Of a stretch of DNA of 35,091 nucleotides, positions 7,479 to 16,541 are shown piece after piece; within the stretch, counting starts at the first letter, position 1; each line of letters starts with the position of its first letter. The notes under the pieces were generated by a model. The model saw nothing but the letters and a program-made list of their open reading frames with translations. It was not told where the DNA came from and made no database searches. The DNA lies in the NCBI GenBank assembly GCA_029865885.1, contig JARXAK010000141.1:1-35091 (forward strand), given 5' to 3'. A program made the translations under genes and the position numbers. The stretch is from Rhizobium sp. (lineage in GTDB: Bacteria > Pseudomonadota > Alphaproteobacteria > Rhizobiales > Rhizobiaceae).

Positions 7479-9793
7479 TCAGCCAACACCTCTCATATCT
7501 TGCAGCCGCCGGTCTGCTCCTCGCAGCCTCGTCCAGCCTTGCTGCCACCTCCACCGGCTTCATCCTGGCGCCCCAGGTAAAAGTCCAGACAGAGGAAAAG
7601 TCTTACTTCCAGGATGAGAGCCAGATCCGTCGTCTGATCGCCGACAAGCAGGACCTGTTCTTCACCGGCGAAAACGCGAGCCGCGAATATGCCTTCGTCG
7701 TGCTGCCGTCGGAAATGACAGGCTCGGCAAAGCTCATCCTCACCCTGCAGACGGCGATCTCGGTCGCTCCGGAACGCTCGGCGATGCGCATCTTCGTGAA
7801 TGATCGCGATGTCGGCTCCGTCAACCTGAAATCCGGCGACCCCCATCAGGTCGAACTCGAACTGCCAAAGGGTCTGCTCCAGCCGGGCTACAATGCCGTG
7901 ACCGTGCTGATGGACCAGTCGCATCGTGTCGATTGCTCCGTCGAGGCGACCTACGAACTCTGGACCCAGATCGACCCGGCCCGCAGCGGCTTCGTCTTCA
8001 CCCGCAATGCCAAGGATGATCCGAGTGATGTCTCGACGCTTCTGGCCTATAGCCGTGACGTCAATGGTCACGCTGCCATCAATGGCCTGATCCCCCGTGG
8101 CGCGACCGGCGAAGACATCGACCGCACCTTTGCCGTCGTCCAGGCCCTCTCGATCTTCGGTCATTTCGATCGCCCGGTCGTCACCATGGGCAACAACATC
8201 GGCTCCGGTCCGGGCATCGATCTGGTTGTCGGAACCTTCGGCACGGTTCGCGACCTGATCGGCGTCGTGCCGGATGGGGCTGGCGTCCAGTTCGACATCG
8301 ACCCCGCAAGCGGCCGCAGCCGCATGATCGTTGCGGCACGAACCGCCGACGAACTGGCCTCGACGATCCAGGACTTCACCCTCAGGGCGCAGACCGATAT
8401 TACCGACGGCTCGCCGCAGGGGCGTCGCGCCCTCGGCAATCGCCGGGGCCGCCTGCTGGAATCCGGCAGCTCCAACACCCTGGCCGAACTCGGCTTCGTC
8501 TCTCGCCCCTTTGCGGGGCGCCACTTCCAGCAGGCGATCGCCTTCAGCCTGCCGGCGGATTTCTATCCGGGCGACTACGGCGCGGCGAACCTGAAGCTGC
8601 ATGCCGAATATGCGGCCGGCCTGTCGCCGATGGCGCAGATGGTCGTCCGTGCCAATGGCGATACGGTTGCCAGTATCCGCCTCGGCGAGGCACGCTCCGG
8701 CCGGATCGACGGCCAGGTCCTGCCGATCCCGCTCGACAAGCTGAGGCCCGGCTACAACGTCATCGAATTCGAAGCTGAGCTGCACGCGGCATCCGATGCG
8801 GTCTGCGACCCCTCGACGCTCGGCAATACCACCGCGCGCCTCTTCATCAAGGGCGACAGCACGCTCAATATTCCGGCATTCGCGCAGATCGGCCATGCGC
8901 CGGATCTTGCGGTTGTCTCTGCTGGCAGAACAGGGTTCGGCGGCGATGCGACCATGCCTCTCCATCTGGAGAACATGGATGAGACCCTGCTTGGTGCGGC
9001 CGGCACGTTCCTGGCCAAGATGGCCTATGCATCGCGTGAAGTGAGCCCCGTCTCCGTCACCTCCGGCTGGCCGCTGGATCGCCGGGGGCCGTTGCTGGCG
9101 TTCGGGACCTTCTCCGGTCTTTCAGGGCAGCTGCGATCGGATCTCGGGATCGATGTCAATCCGGTCGGGGGCGATCTGACCCTCTCGCTGGACCCGAACA
9201 CCCGGGACCCTGCGGGGGCCCCCGTCGAACAAGCAGCGCCCGCCCTCTCGGTCGATGGTTCCCCGGTTTCAGAACCGGAGCAGGGCTCCACCTCCATCGT
9301 CGTTCGCCTGCAGGAAGGGGGGCGCAAGCTGTATGAGGGGCTCGCGACCCGCGTCCGCATCCAGGCAGCCCAGCTCGGGCTGGTCGAAGACGAGAATGTC
9401 CTGTCGACCGATGCCGTCTATCAGGTGAGTGCAGAGGCGGACATGCTGGTCGCCCAGCGTCTCGTCAATGACAGGGATGCCTGGACGGTGGTCGCCGTCC
9501 GCGACCCCGCTCTCCTTGCCGAAGGCATGCGGAGCCTCGTCCAGACCGAGGTCTGGGGTCGTCTCGGCGGATCGGTGTACGCCCTCAAGCGCGATGGCGG
9601 GTTCGTCGAACGCAAGATGGCGGCCCAGGAACGTCTCTACGAAACAAAGCCGCTCAGCCTGCAGAACGGTCGTCTGATCGTCGCCGGCTGGTTCTCCAAC
9701 AACGCCCGGGAATTCACCATCGCGCAGATCGTGGTGGCGATCCTCCTCGGAGCCGCAACCTTCGTCGTTCTTCGGCAGGGACGCAGATCGTGA
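7475..9793 (+). CDS. bcsB: Cellulose synthase periplasmic subunit BcsB
   Basis: This is a 772-residue periplasmic partner of BcsA that guides the nascent glucan. The start at ATG 7475 overlaps the bcsA stop (ATGA) and has a strong GGGAGG site. A signal peptide ends around residue 23 (AAGLLLAASSSLAA). A long beta-rich periplasmic region follows, containing two carbohydrate-binding-like modules with the recurring pattern LxPGYN in the segments LLQPGYNAVTVLMDQSHRVDC and LRPGYNVIEFEAELH. The C-terminal helix (FTIAQIVVAILLGAATFVVL) anchors it in the inner membrane and, in the BcsA-BcsB complex, packs on BcsA. It is translationally coupled on both sides. Confidence 0.95.
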   Translation: MISQHLSYLAAAGLLLAASSSLAATSTGFILAPQVKVQTEEKSYFQDESQIRRLIADKQDLFFTGENASREYAFVVLPSEMTGSAKLILTLQTAISVAPERSAMRIFVNDRDVGSVNLKSGDPHQVELELPKGLLQPGYNAVTVLMDQSHRVDCSVEATYELWTQIDPARSGFVFTRNAKDDPSDVSTLLAYSRDVNGHAAINGLIPRGATGEDIDRTFAVVQALSIFGHFDRPVVTMGNNIGSGPGIDLVVGTFGTVRDLIGVVPDGAGVQFDIDPASGRSRMIVAARTADELASTIQDFTLRAQTDITDGSPQGRRALGNRRGRLLESGSSNTLAELGFVSRPFAGRHFQQAIAFSLPADFYPGDYGAANLKLHAEYAAGLSPMAQMVVRANGDTVASIRLGEARSGRIDGQVLPIPLDKLRPGYNVIEFEAELHAASDAVCDPSTLGNTTARLFIKGDSTLNIPAFAQIGHAPDLAVVSAGRTGFGGDATMPLHLENMDETLLGAAGTFLAKMAYASREVSPVSVTSGWPLDRRGPLLAFGTFSGLSGQLRSDLGIDVNPVGGDLTLSLDPNTRDPAGAPVEQAAPALSVDGSPVSEPEQGSTSIVVRLQEGGRKLYEGLATRVRIQAAQLGLVEDENVLSTDAVYQVSAEADMLVAQRLVNDRDAWTVVAVRDPALLAEGMRSLVQTEVWGRLGGSVYALKRDGGFVERKMAAQERLYETKPLSLQNGRLIVAGWFSNNAREFTIAQIVVAILLGAATFVVLRQGRRS

Positions 9794-10878
9794 AGATACG
9801 CACACGGTTCATGTCAGTGCTTCTGGGCTGCGCCCTGTTTGCGGGGGCGGCCACGGTCGTCCTGTCGCAGCAGGAGCAGAATGTCGCGGCCGATATCGCC
9901 GCAGGTGCCTGGCTTGTCTACCGACACAACTTCGTCACCGACGAGGGACGTGTCGTCGACAACAGGGCCGGCGGCATCAGCCACAGCGAAAGCCAGGGCT
10001 ATGGCATGCTGATGGCCGAAGCGGCCGATGACCGCGACAGCTTCGACCGGATATGGCGATGGACCAGGGCCAATCTCTTCATCCGCGAGGATGGCCTTGC
10101 GGCCTGGCGCTGGGACCCGGCGCAGATGCCACCGGTCACCGACCGCAACAATGCGACGGATGGCGACCTGTTGATCGCCTGGGCGCTGATGCGGGCCGGC
10201 CAGCGCTGGGGAGAGCCGGATCTGCAGCAGGAAGCCCGACGGATTGCCGAGGCGGTCATTGCTCGCACGGCCATCGACACATCCCACGGCCTTGTCATTC
10301 TGCCGGGCGTACAAGGTTTTGGCCCCGGGGAACAGGCGGATGGACCGGTGGTGAACATGGCCTATTGGATCTTTCCGGCCATCGTCGACCTCGGACGGCT
10401 CTCGAGCCGTTTCCCATCCACCGCCTTGATGGAAAGCGGTGTGAGACTGCTCCGCGAAGCCCGTTTTGGACCGGCGAGATTGCCGGCAGACTGGGTGTCG
10501 CTCTCGGGCGACGCGCCGCGCCCGGCCAATGGCTATCCCTCGCAGTTCGGTTACGACGCCATTCGCGTACCCCTCTATCTTGCCTGGTACTCGCGGGACT
10601 ATCCGGACATTCTCGAGATCTTCGCCTCGCACTGGAAGCAGTTCGGCACCGCCTCGATGTCGGTGGTGGAACTCGCAACCGCCACGCGTCTCGCGCCAAT
10701 GCCCGACCCCGGCTATCAGGCCGTCGCCGGTCTCGTCGAATGCAGTTTGGGTCGGCGTCCAGACGTCGCCCTTCTGTCTGACTTCAGCTCCCAAGACTAC
10801 TACCCCGCCACGCTCCATGTGCTGAGCCTCATGGCGATCGCTGAAAGGTATCCCACATGCTTGACCGATTTCCCCTGA
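9790..10878 (+). CDS. bcsZ: Cellulase of glycoside hydrolase family 8
   Basis: This 362-residue endo-beta-1,4-glucanase belongs to the cellulose export machinery and trims chains in the periplasm. GTG 9790 overlaps the bcsB stop (GTGA). An N-terminal signal or anchor segment (SVLLGCALFAGAATVVL) is followed by the GH8 domain. The catalytic acid is in HSESQGYGM (E67) and the conserved Asp region is NNATDGDLLIAWAL (D124). QFGYDAIRVPLYLAW is another GH8 block. Length and order (A-B-Z) fit rhizobial celABC, where this gene is also called celC. Confidence 0.95.
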   Translation: MKIRTRFMSVLLGCALFAGAATVVLSQQEQNVAADIAAGAWLVYRHNFVTDEGRVVDNRAGGISHSESQGYGMLMAEAADDRDSFDRIWRWTRANLFIREDGLAAWRWDPAQMPPVTDRNNATDGDLLIAWALMRAGQRWGEPDLQQEARRIAEAVIARTAIDTSHGLVILPGVQGFGPGEQADGPVVNMAYWIFPAIVDLGRLSSRFPSTALMESGVRLLREARFGPARLPADWVSLSGDAPRPANGYPSQFGYDAIRVPLYLAWYSRDYPDILEIFASHWKQFGTASMSVVELATATRLAPMPDPGYQAVAGLVECSLGRRPDVALLSDFSSQDYYPATLHVLSLMAIAERYPTCLTDFP

Positions 10879-12758
10879 AGACCGCACTTCTCCTTGGTGC
10901 CTGCATCACCATTCCCATCAGCCAGGCCACCGGGGACGGCGTGAGCAACTTCCCCGCCATGGGTGTCGTCATCCCGGGCGGGGCCATGCTCTCCACTGTC
11001 TCGGCACCTGCCGGTGTCCAGCCGGCCATGCCGAGCTTCGCACCCGTGGCGGCACCGCAGCTCGCCCCCGTCGTGCCCGCGCCCATGGCGGCGCCCAATC
11101 CTGTGGTGCCGGTTGCGCCCGCTCCGGCGCAGATCGTGCTGCCGGCGCCGATCCCGGACGCCGCGCCCCAGGCAACGGCGGTTGCCGTCCAGGCGTCCGC
11201 ACCGGTGCTGCTGGACGTGGCGCCCGGTGAAAACCCGTTCGGGCCCGGCCAGACCACCAACACCAGACGCCAGGCTGTCCAGCCCGCCATGGCCGCCGGC
11301 TCACCACAGCCCGCAACGCCGTCCTTGCCTGGCGACAACATCGAAACCAAGATCGCCAAATTGAGCCAGCAGGCAGAGGAACCTGTCGTCTCTGCCAAGC
11401 CGGAGGTCGACGACACGGCTCTGCGTTATTATGCCCGGACCAGAGACCTGAAGCGCCTTGGCGCGGAACTGCGGCGCCTGAAGGCGCTCTATCCCAGCTG
11501 GGATGCGCCGGAAGATCTCTTCGATGCACCGACCGACGTCTCGGAGCAGCCGCTTTGGGATATCTTCGGCTCCGGCGACTATGTGCGCGTGCGCACCGAA
11601 ATGGCCAAGTTGCAGAGCGAGAATCCCAATTGGAAACCCAGCCAGGAGCTGGTGGATAAGCTGGCGCTCGCCGAAACCCGCAGGCTGATGGAGCGCTCCC
11701 ACGCCCAGCGCAACTGGCCTCAGGTGGTCAGCCTCGCCGAGGGCTCGCCGCAGCTGATGGTGTGCGCCGAAATGAACACGATGTGGATCACGGCAGAAGC
11801 GCTTGCCCAGTCCCGCGACTTCGCCCGGGCATTCGATCTCTACAAATACATCCTGACCACCTGCGACGATCCGAACGAACGTCTCTCGACGGTGCAGAAG
11901 GCAAGCCTGCTTCTGCCTGAAGCCGGAACACGCTCGCTGGTTGCCCTTGGCGTCATTCTTCCCGATGGGGCCGGCGAGTTCGACAATGTCTCCTTCGACC
12001 TCGTCCGCCGCAAGATGGGCCTCATCGCCCAGGGGGCAGCCCCGGCGACCGGCCTGTCGATGGACGAGTTGCAGCGCTTCAGCGACTACGTGCAGCGGTC
12101 CTTCTCCGCTGCGGATGCGGAGCTTTTCGGCTGGTTCTACTACGGCCAGCAGAGCTGGGAGGCCTCTTACCACTGGTTCGTCAGCGCTTCGCGCATGGCC
12201 ACCAGCCTGAAAAGCATCGAGGGCGTCATTCTCACGCTTCGCAACATGCAGCACCGTGACGAAGCGCTCAAGCTTGCCCGCCAATATGCAACGCAGACCC
12301 CTGAGCTGAAGAAGATCTATATCGAGCTGGTATCGGCCGGCCTGACCGATCAGGATGCGCCTCTCAAGCCGGCGGACGACGAGTTGAAGACCTTCGAACA
12401 ATATGTCTTCGAGCAGAAGTCCGCGCTGGGTGCTCAGGCGCTTGCATGGCACCAGCTGGACAACAAGGAGACGAAGGACGCCTCGCGCCTCTTCCAGCAA
12501 TCGGTCGAGTGGGAGCCCACCGAAGGCGGCGTCGTGGGACTTGCCGTGCTGGCCTCCCGCGCGAAAAACTGGGGACGGGTCGCAGCGATCAAGAAACAAT
12601 ACGGGACGAAGTTTGCAGCCCTCGAAGACGTCAAGGTCTATCGCCCGAGGGTCACGACGAAGCGAACGACGAAGCCAAAGGAAACGCCTGACCTGCTGAC
12701 CTGGCTGCTGCGGAAGGACAAGAAAGAGGAGAAGAAGAGCCGCACCGTGAGCGAGTGA
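10857..12758 (+). CDS. bcsK: TPR-like cellulose operon protein (BcsK-type)
   Basis: This 633-residue exported protein starts at ATG 10857, overlapping bcsZ by 22 bp, with an AAAGG site upstream. A signal peptide (TALLLGACITIPISQA) leads into a ~120-residue Pro/Ala/Val-rich linker. From about residue 175 onward there are helical pair repeats of TPR character (RYYARTRDLKRLGAELRRL; AQSRDFARAFDLYKYILT; WHQLDNKETKDASRLFQQS). The basic C-terminus is rich in Lys and Thr. Rhizobial (type III) cellulose operons lack bcsC and carry a TPR protein here, which is why I use the name bcsK. A scaffolding or peptidoglycan-spanning role is inferred. The name is less certain than the operon membership. Confidence 0.75.
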   Translation: MLDRFPLKTALLLGACITIPISQATGDGVSNFPAMGVVIPGGAMLSTVSAPAGVQPAMPSFAPVAAPQLAPVVPAPMAAPNPVVPVAPAPAQIVLPAPIPDAAPQATAVAVQASAPVLLDVAPGENPFGPGQTTNTRRQAVQPAMAAGSPQPATPSLPGDNIETKIAKLSQQAEEPVVSAKPEVDDTALRYYARTRDLKRLGAELRRLKALYPSWDAPEDLFDAPTDVSEQPLWDIFGSGDYVRVRTEMAKLQSENPNWKPSQELVDKLALAETRRLMERSHAQRNWPQVVSLAEGSPQLMVCAEMNTMWITAEALAQSRDFARAFDLYKYILTTCDDPNERLSTVQKASLLLPEAGTRSLVALGVILPDGAGEFDNVSFDLVRRKMGLIAQGAAPATGLSMDELQRFSDYVQRSFSAADAELFGWFYYGQQSWEASYHWFVSASRMATSLKSIEGVILTLRNMQHRDEALKLARQYATQTPELKKIYIELVSAGLTDQDAPLKPADDELKTFEQYVFEQKSALGAQALAWHQLDNKETKDASRLFQQSVEWEPTEGGVVGLAVLASRAKNWGRVAAIKKQYGTKFAALEDVKVYRPRVTTKRTTKPKETPDLLTWLLRKDKKEEKKSRTVSE

Positions 12759-12821
12759 GGTTGAGCCGGAAGAGGGCGGCAGGATCGGGCCGGCTCGAGA
12801 GAGCGCCGGCCGGGTCCATCG

Positions 12822-12850
12822 GCTGAGGCAATCTCCCGCATTGCCTCAGC
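12822..12850. terminator. Perfect 11-bp hairpin between convergent operons
   Basis: GCTGAGGCAAT, a 7-nt loop (CTCCCGC), then ATTGCCTCAGC is a perfect stem in the 148-bp space between bcsK (rightward) and the iron-transport ATPase gene (leftward). It lacks a T-run on either side, so it may act as a bidirectional transcript-end structure or need a helper factor. Confidence 0.55.
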
Positions 12851-12906
12851 GTGACACGCGGGCAGGAGTCCGGTGATGACAGCCTTGATCCTGCCCCTCG
12901 TGATGC

Positions 12907-13674
12907 TCACACCATCAGCGCATATTGCAGCGCAAGCCGCATGCCGCCGGCCTCCACGACGGGCACCGAAAACCCGTAGATCGTCTCCAGCACGTCCGAG
13001 CGCATGATCGCGTCCGGCGTGCCATCGGCTGCGATCTGGCCGTTTTTCATCGCGATGATCCTGTTGGCGCTGGCCGACGCATGGTTGATGTCGTGCAGCA
13101 CGATGACGATGGTGCGGCCGGTCTCATCGGTGAGCCGGCGCAGTTCCAGCATCAGCTGGCGGGCGTGATACATGTCGAGATTGTTCAAGGGCTCGTCGAG
13201 CAGGATATAGTCCGTCCCTTGGGCATAGGTCATCGCCACCATCACCCGCTGCCTTTGGCCGCCGGAGAGCCGGTCGAGCGAGCGGTTGGCAAGGCCTTCG
13301 AGCTCGAAGCGGGCAAGCGCCTCCTCGACCATCGCCTTGTCCTCCGCCTTCATCCGCCCGCCGCTATGCGGAAAGCGCCCGAAACCGACCATTTCGCGCA
13401 CGGTGACGCGCGGCGGCGGGCCGGAGTCTTGCCGGAGGATCGCAAGCTTTTTGGCGAGCACCTTGCCGGGTGTCGTGCCGACCGGCAGTCCGTCGATGGT
13501 GACGGATCCCTGCTGCAGCGGCAACAGCCGGGCGGCAAGCGAGAGCAGCGTCGATTTGCCCGCCCCGTTCGGGCCGACCAAGGCGGTGAGGCCACCCTTG
13601 GGCAGAACGAGGTCAATGCCCTCAAGCACGCGCTGGCCCTCGCGATCGAGGCTGACGGATGTGATTTCGATCAT
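12907..13674 (-). CDS. Iron-siderophore ABC transporter ATPase
   Basis: This 255-residue ATPase energises the two permeases encoded just upstream. ATG 13674 overlaps the end of the preceding permease gene by 4 bp. Walker A is GPNGAGKST (34-42), the signature is LSGGQ (136-140), Walker B is YILLDEP (156-162), and the switch His lies in VIVLHDINHASASANRI. The sequence type (FepC/FecE/FatE-like) is typical of ferric-siderophore importers. It is the last gene of the leftward iron operon. A petrobactin-class ligand is inferred from the biosynthetic genes upstream. Confidence 0.93.
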   Translation of the reverse strand: MIEITSVSLDREGQRVLEGIDLVLPKGGLTALVGPNGAGKSTLLSLAARLLPLQQGSVTIDGLPVGTTPGKVLAKKLAILRQDSGPPPRVTVREMVGFGRFPHSGGRMKAEDKAMVEEALARFELEGLANRSLDRLSGGQRQRVMVAMTYAQGTDYILLDEPLNNLDMYHARQLMLELRRLTDETGRTIVIVLHDINHASASANRIIAMKNGQIAADGTPDAIMRSDVLETIYGFSVPVVEAGGMRLALQYALMV

Positions 13675-14615
13675 CGTGTGCGCCTCGCAAACAGAAGCAG
13701 GATGAAGACAAGGCCGCCGAGGAAATCGACGACAACCGAGAGAGTGCCGGCCTGGCCAAGCCCGTGCTGCAACAGCGTCTGCCCACCGACCAGCACGATG
13801 ACGCCAAGAAGCATGGCAACCACGAAGACGGAAGCATGCCGGCGCGAGGATGTGAGCCGTTCGGCAAGCGCTGCGATCAGCAGGCCGAAAAAGGTGACGG
13901 GGCCGACGAGTGCTGTGGAGACGGCGACCAGAGCCGAGACGGTGATGAGCTGCACCAGCACCACCCGGTTCCAATCGAGACCGAGGCCGATCGCCGTGTC
14001 GCGTCCGAGTGCGGCGATATCAAGCAGATGGCGCCGCGAGAAGAGGAAGCCGCCGGCCAGGATCGTGACGAGTGCTGCGATCGCGAGCAGGTCGGTATTC
14101 GGCGCGGAGAAATTGGCATACATCGCCCGCTGCGCCACGGCGAATTCCTGCGGATCGATCAGCCGCGCCAAAAGACTGGTCAGGCTGCGGAACAGCCCGC
14201 CGATCACGACGCCGGCCAGCAGCATCAGCGTCAGATCCATCCGGCTTTTCAGCGCCGGCCAGAGGATGACGATGGCGAGCAGCATCAGGGCGGATGCCTC
14301 CATGCCGAATTTCAGATGCGGCGAGAGCGAGACATAACCCAGCCCGCCCAGCGTAAAAACGAGCGCCGCCTGACCGAACTGGTAGAGCGCATCGAGGCCC
14401 ATGATCGACGGCGTGAGGATGCGGTTGCCGGTGATCGTCTGGAAGGTGACGGTCGAGAGCGCGATGGCAACCGCGACGGTCACAAGTGCGGCAAGCCGGA
14501 TGCCGCGCAGCTCGAGCGCAAAAGCGATATTGCCGCGCAGGTTGACCGTCATGAAGGCGATGACGGCCAAGAGCGCAAGACAGAGAAGAAGGCCGATAAC
14601 GATCCGGTCACGCAT
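13671..14615 (-). CDS. FecCD-family siderophore permease (second permease)
   Basis: This is a 314-residue inner-membrane permease of the BtuC/FecCD family starting at ATG 14615 and overlapping the previous permease by 8 bp. It is almost entirely hydrophobic helices. It retains the family block TGNRILTPSIMGLDALYQF near the N-terminus and GPVTFFGLLIAALAERL in the C-terminal half, near the ATPase coupling region. It probably forms a heterodimer with the adjacent permease. In FatC/FatD-type systems this gene is the equivalent of fatC. Confidence 0.92.
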   Translation of the reverse strand: MRDRIVIGLLLCLALLAVIAFMTVNLRGNIAFALELRGIRLAALVTVAVAIALSTVTFQTITGNRILTPSIMGLDALYQFGQAALVFTLGGLGYVSLSPHLKFGMEASALMLLAIVILWPALKSRMDLTLMLLAGVVIGGLFRSLTSLLARLIDPQEFAVAQRAMYANFSAPNTDLLAIAALVTILAGGFLFSRRHLLDIAALGRDTAIGLGLDWNRVVLVQLITVSALVAVSTALVGPVTFFGLLIAALAERLTSSRRHASVFVVAMLLGVIVLVGGQTLLQHGLGQAGTLSVVVDFLGGLVFILLLFARRTR

Positions 14616-15585
14616 CGCGACGCTCCCGAAGGATGAACCAGAGGAAGACCGCCGGTCCGATCACGCCCATCACGGTGCCGACGGGGATCTCATACGGGAA
14701 GCGCATGAGGCGCCCGGCGATGTCGGAGGCGAGAACGAGGATCGCCCCGCCGAGCGCCACGAGCGGCAGCGTGCCGCGCAGATTGTCGCCCGAGATACGC
14801 GAGACGAGATTGGGCACGACGAGGCCGACAAAGGGGATGAGCCCGACGACGACGACGGAGAGCGCCGACATCACCGAGACCAGCACCAGCCCGATCTGGG
14901 TCATGCGGCGATAATCGATGCCGAGGCTGGTCGCCTGGTCCTCGCCAAGCGCCATGATCGTCAGCCGGTCGGCAATCAGCATCGCCGCCGCGACGATGAC
15001 CACGGCGACGAAGAGCAGCTCATAGCGGCCCTTCAGCACGCCGGAGAATTCGCCATTGGTCCAGATGTCGAGATATTGCAGGAGATCGGTCTGCCAGGCG
15101 ACATAGGTAACGGCCGCCCCCACTACACCGCCATAGACAAGGCCGAAAAGCGGTACGAGATGCGGCTGTTCCGGCGGCAGGCGATGGGCGGTCGCGAGGA
15201 ACAGTGCCGTGCCGGCGAGCGCACAGCCGCTGGCGACCAGCGCCTTCACGCCGAGGCCCGCGGCCGGCAGGAACAGCGTCACGATCAGGATGCCGAGCGC
15301 CGCACTCTGGGCGGTGCCAGCCGTCGAGGGCTCGACGAAGCGGTTGCGCGTCAGCGTCTGCATGATCTGGCCGGCAACGGCGAGACCGGCACCGCAGAGC
15401 ACGGCGGCAAGCGTGCGCGGCAGCCGGCTGATGGCCATGAGATCGGCAAAGGGCATCGCTCCCTCCGCGCCGGAGAGCGACAGCTCCTGCACGCCGATGG
15501 CGAGGCTCATGACGACGAGAAGCGCCAGGCAGAGCCCGGCGCCAATCATCACGCGGCGATGGTGTGTATCAGCGATGGCAGACAT
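14608..15585 (-). CDS. FecCD-family siderophore permease (first permease)
   Basis: This is a 325-residue permease. I take ATG 15585, which shares its A with the upstream stop (TGATG), rather than the GTG directly before it. FecCD hallmarks include LPRTLAAVLCGAGLAVAGQIMQTLTRNRFVEPSTAG and, toward the C-terminus, GLIPFVGLVVPNLVSRISGDNLR, a well-conserved family segment. It pairs with the neighbouring permease to move the ferric siderophore across the inner membrane. It is translationally coupled to the binding-protein gene. Confidence 0.93.
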   Translation of the reverse strand: MSAIADTHHRRVMIGAGLCLALLVVMSLAIGVQELSLSGAEGAMPFADLMAISRLPRTLAAVLCGAGLAVAGQIMQTLTRNRFVEPSTAGTAQSAALGILIVTLFLPAAGLGVKALVASGCALAGTALFLATAHRLPPEQPHLVPLFGLVYGGVVGAAVTYVAWQTDLLQYLDIWTNGEFSGVLKGRYELLFVAVVIVAAAMLIADRLTIMALGEDQATSLGIDYRRMTQIGLVLVSVMSALSVVVVGLIPFVGLVVPNLVSRISGDNLRGTLPLVALGGAILVLASDIAGRLMRFPYEIPVGTVMGVIGPAVFLWFILRERRDA

Positions 15586-16508
15586 CACTGGCTGGCGGAA
15601 AAGGCGGCTTCGATCGTCGCCAGCACCCGTTCGGTGGCCTTCAATCCGCCGGCTGCGATGTAAAAGTCCGCCGATGGCAGATAGATCACCTGGCCGCTCT
15701 TCCAGGCCTTGGTCTCGGCGACCAACGCATTGTCGAGCGTTGCCTTGGCATTCTGGTCATTGGCGCCGATGGCGGCGGCCCGGTCGAGCACCAGCAGCCA
15801 GTCGGGATTTGCCTTGGCGATGAACTCGAAGGAGACCGGCTCGCCATGGGTGGCGGCCTCGACATCTTCGACTGCCGGCGGCAGGTTGAGCGCCTTGTGC
15901 ACCCAGCCGAAGCGGGAATCGATTCCGTAAGCGGTGATCTTCGGCCCGTTGGTCATCAGGATCAGGCCCTTGCCCTTGCCCTGAACGGCGGCCTTGGCGC
16001 GGGCGAGCGCCGCGTCGAAATCGGCAACGGCCTTTTCGGCCTCTGCCTGCTTGCGGAGGATCGCGCCATAGGTCGTGGCCCGCTCCCGCGCCTGCTCGAC
16101 CACATTGACGCCGTCCATGGTCATGTCGAGCGAGGGCGCGACCTTGCCCGTTTCCTTCTCCTTGCCGGAGGAGCGTCCGCCGACGATGATCAGGTCAGGC
16201 GCAAGCGCGCTCAAGGCTTCGAGATCCGGCTCGAAAATGTCGCCGACCACTTCGGCCTTGCCCTTCAGGTCGGAGAGTTCGGCGAGATAGAGGTTTTCCG
16301 GAATGCCGGCCGGCATCACGCCGATGGCCAGCAGCGTATCAAGGGCGGCGATATCGAAGACGGCAACCTTCGACGGCGTGCCCTCGACGGTAACCTTGCC
16401 GGCATAGGTCTCGACATCGAGTGCCAGCGCCGGCAGGGCGGCAAGCGTGAGGCCGGCGGCAAGCAGCGCCCATCGGATGAGGGGTCGGGTAAAGGGTCGG
16501 ATGGTCAT
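15585..16508 (-). CDS. Siderophore-binding periplasmic protein (FatB/YclQ-like)
   Basis: This is a 307-residue periplasmic substrate-binding protein starting at ATG 16508 behind GGGAG. A signal peptide ends near residue 29 (LLAAGLTLAALPALA). The two-lobed class III binding-protein fold is indicated by VAVFDIAALDTLLAIGV, PDLEALSALAPDLIIVGGRSS and ANPDWLLVLDRAAAIG. This wording resembles the petrobactin binders FatB/FpuA/YclQ more than hydroxamate binders. Because the asb-like genes lie 33 bp upstream, the cognate ferric siderophore is the likely ligand. Gram-negative homologues are soluble, and no lipobox Cys is present here. Confidence 0.9.
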   Translation of the reverse strand: MTIRPFTRPLIRWALLAAGLTLAALPALALDVETYAGKVTVEGTPSKVAVFDIAALDTLLAIGVMPAGIPENLYLAELSDLKGKAEVVGDIFEPDLEALSALAPDLIIVGGRSSGKEKETGKVAPSLDMTMDGVNVVEQARERATTYGAILRKQAEAEKAVADFDAALARAKAAVQGKGKGLILMTNGPKITAYGIDSRFGWVHKALNLPPAVEDVEAATHGEPVSFEFIAKANPDWLLVLDRAAAIGANDQNAKATLDNALVAETKAWKSGQVIYLPSADFYIAAGGLKATERVLATIEAAFSASQ

Positions 16509-16541
16509 GGTCGTTTCTCCCAAACGTCAGATGGTCATGGA

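Noticed and set aside
13764-14636. Long plus-strand frames opposite the permease, synthetase and receptor genes
   Set aside because: They mirror GC-rich codons of real genes, are Arg/Asp/Gly-rich without domain patterns, and conflict with strongly supported minus-strand proteins.
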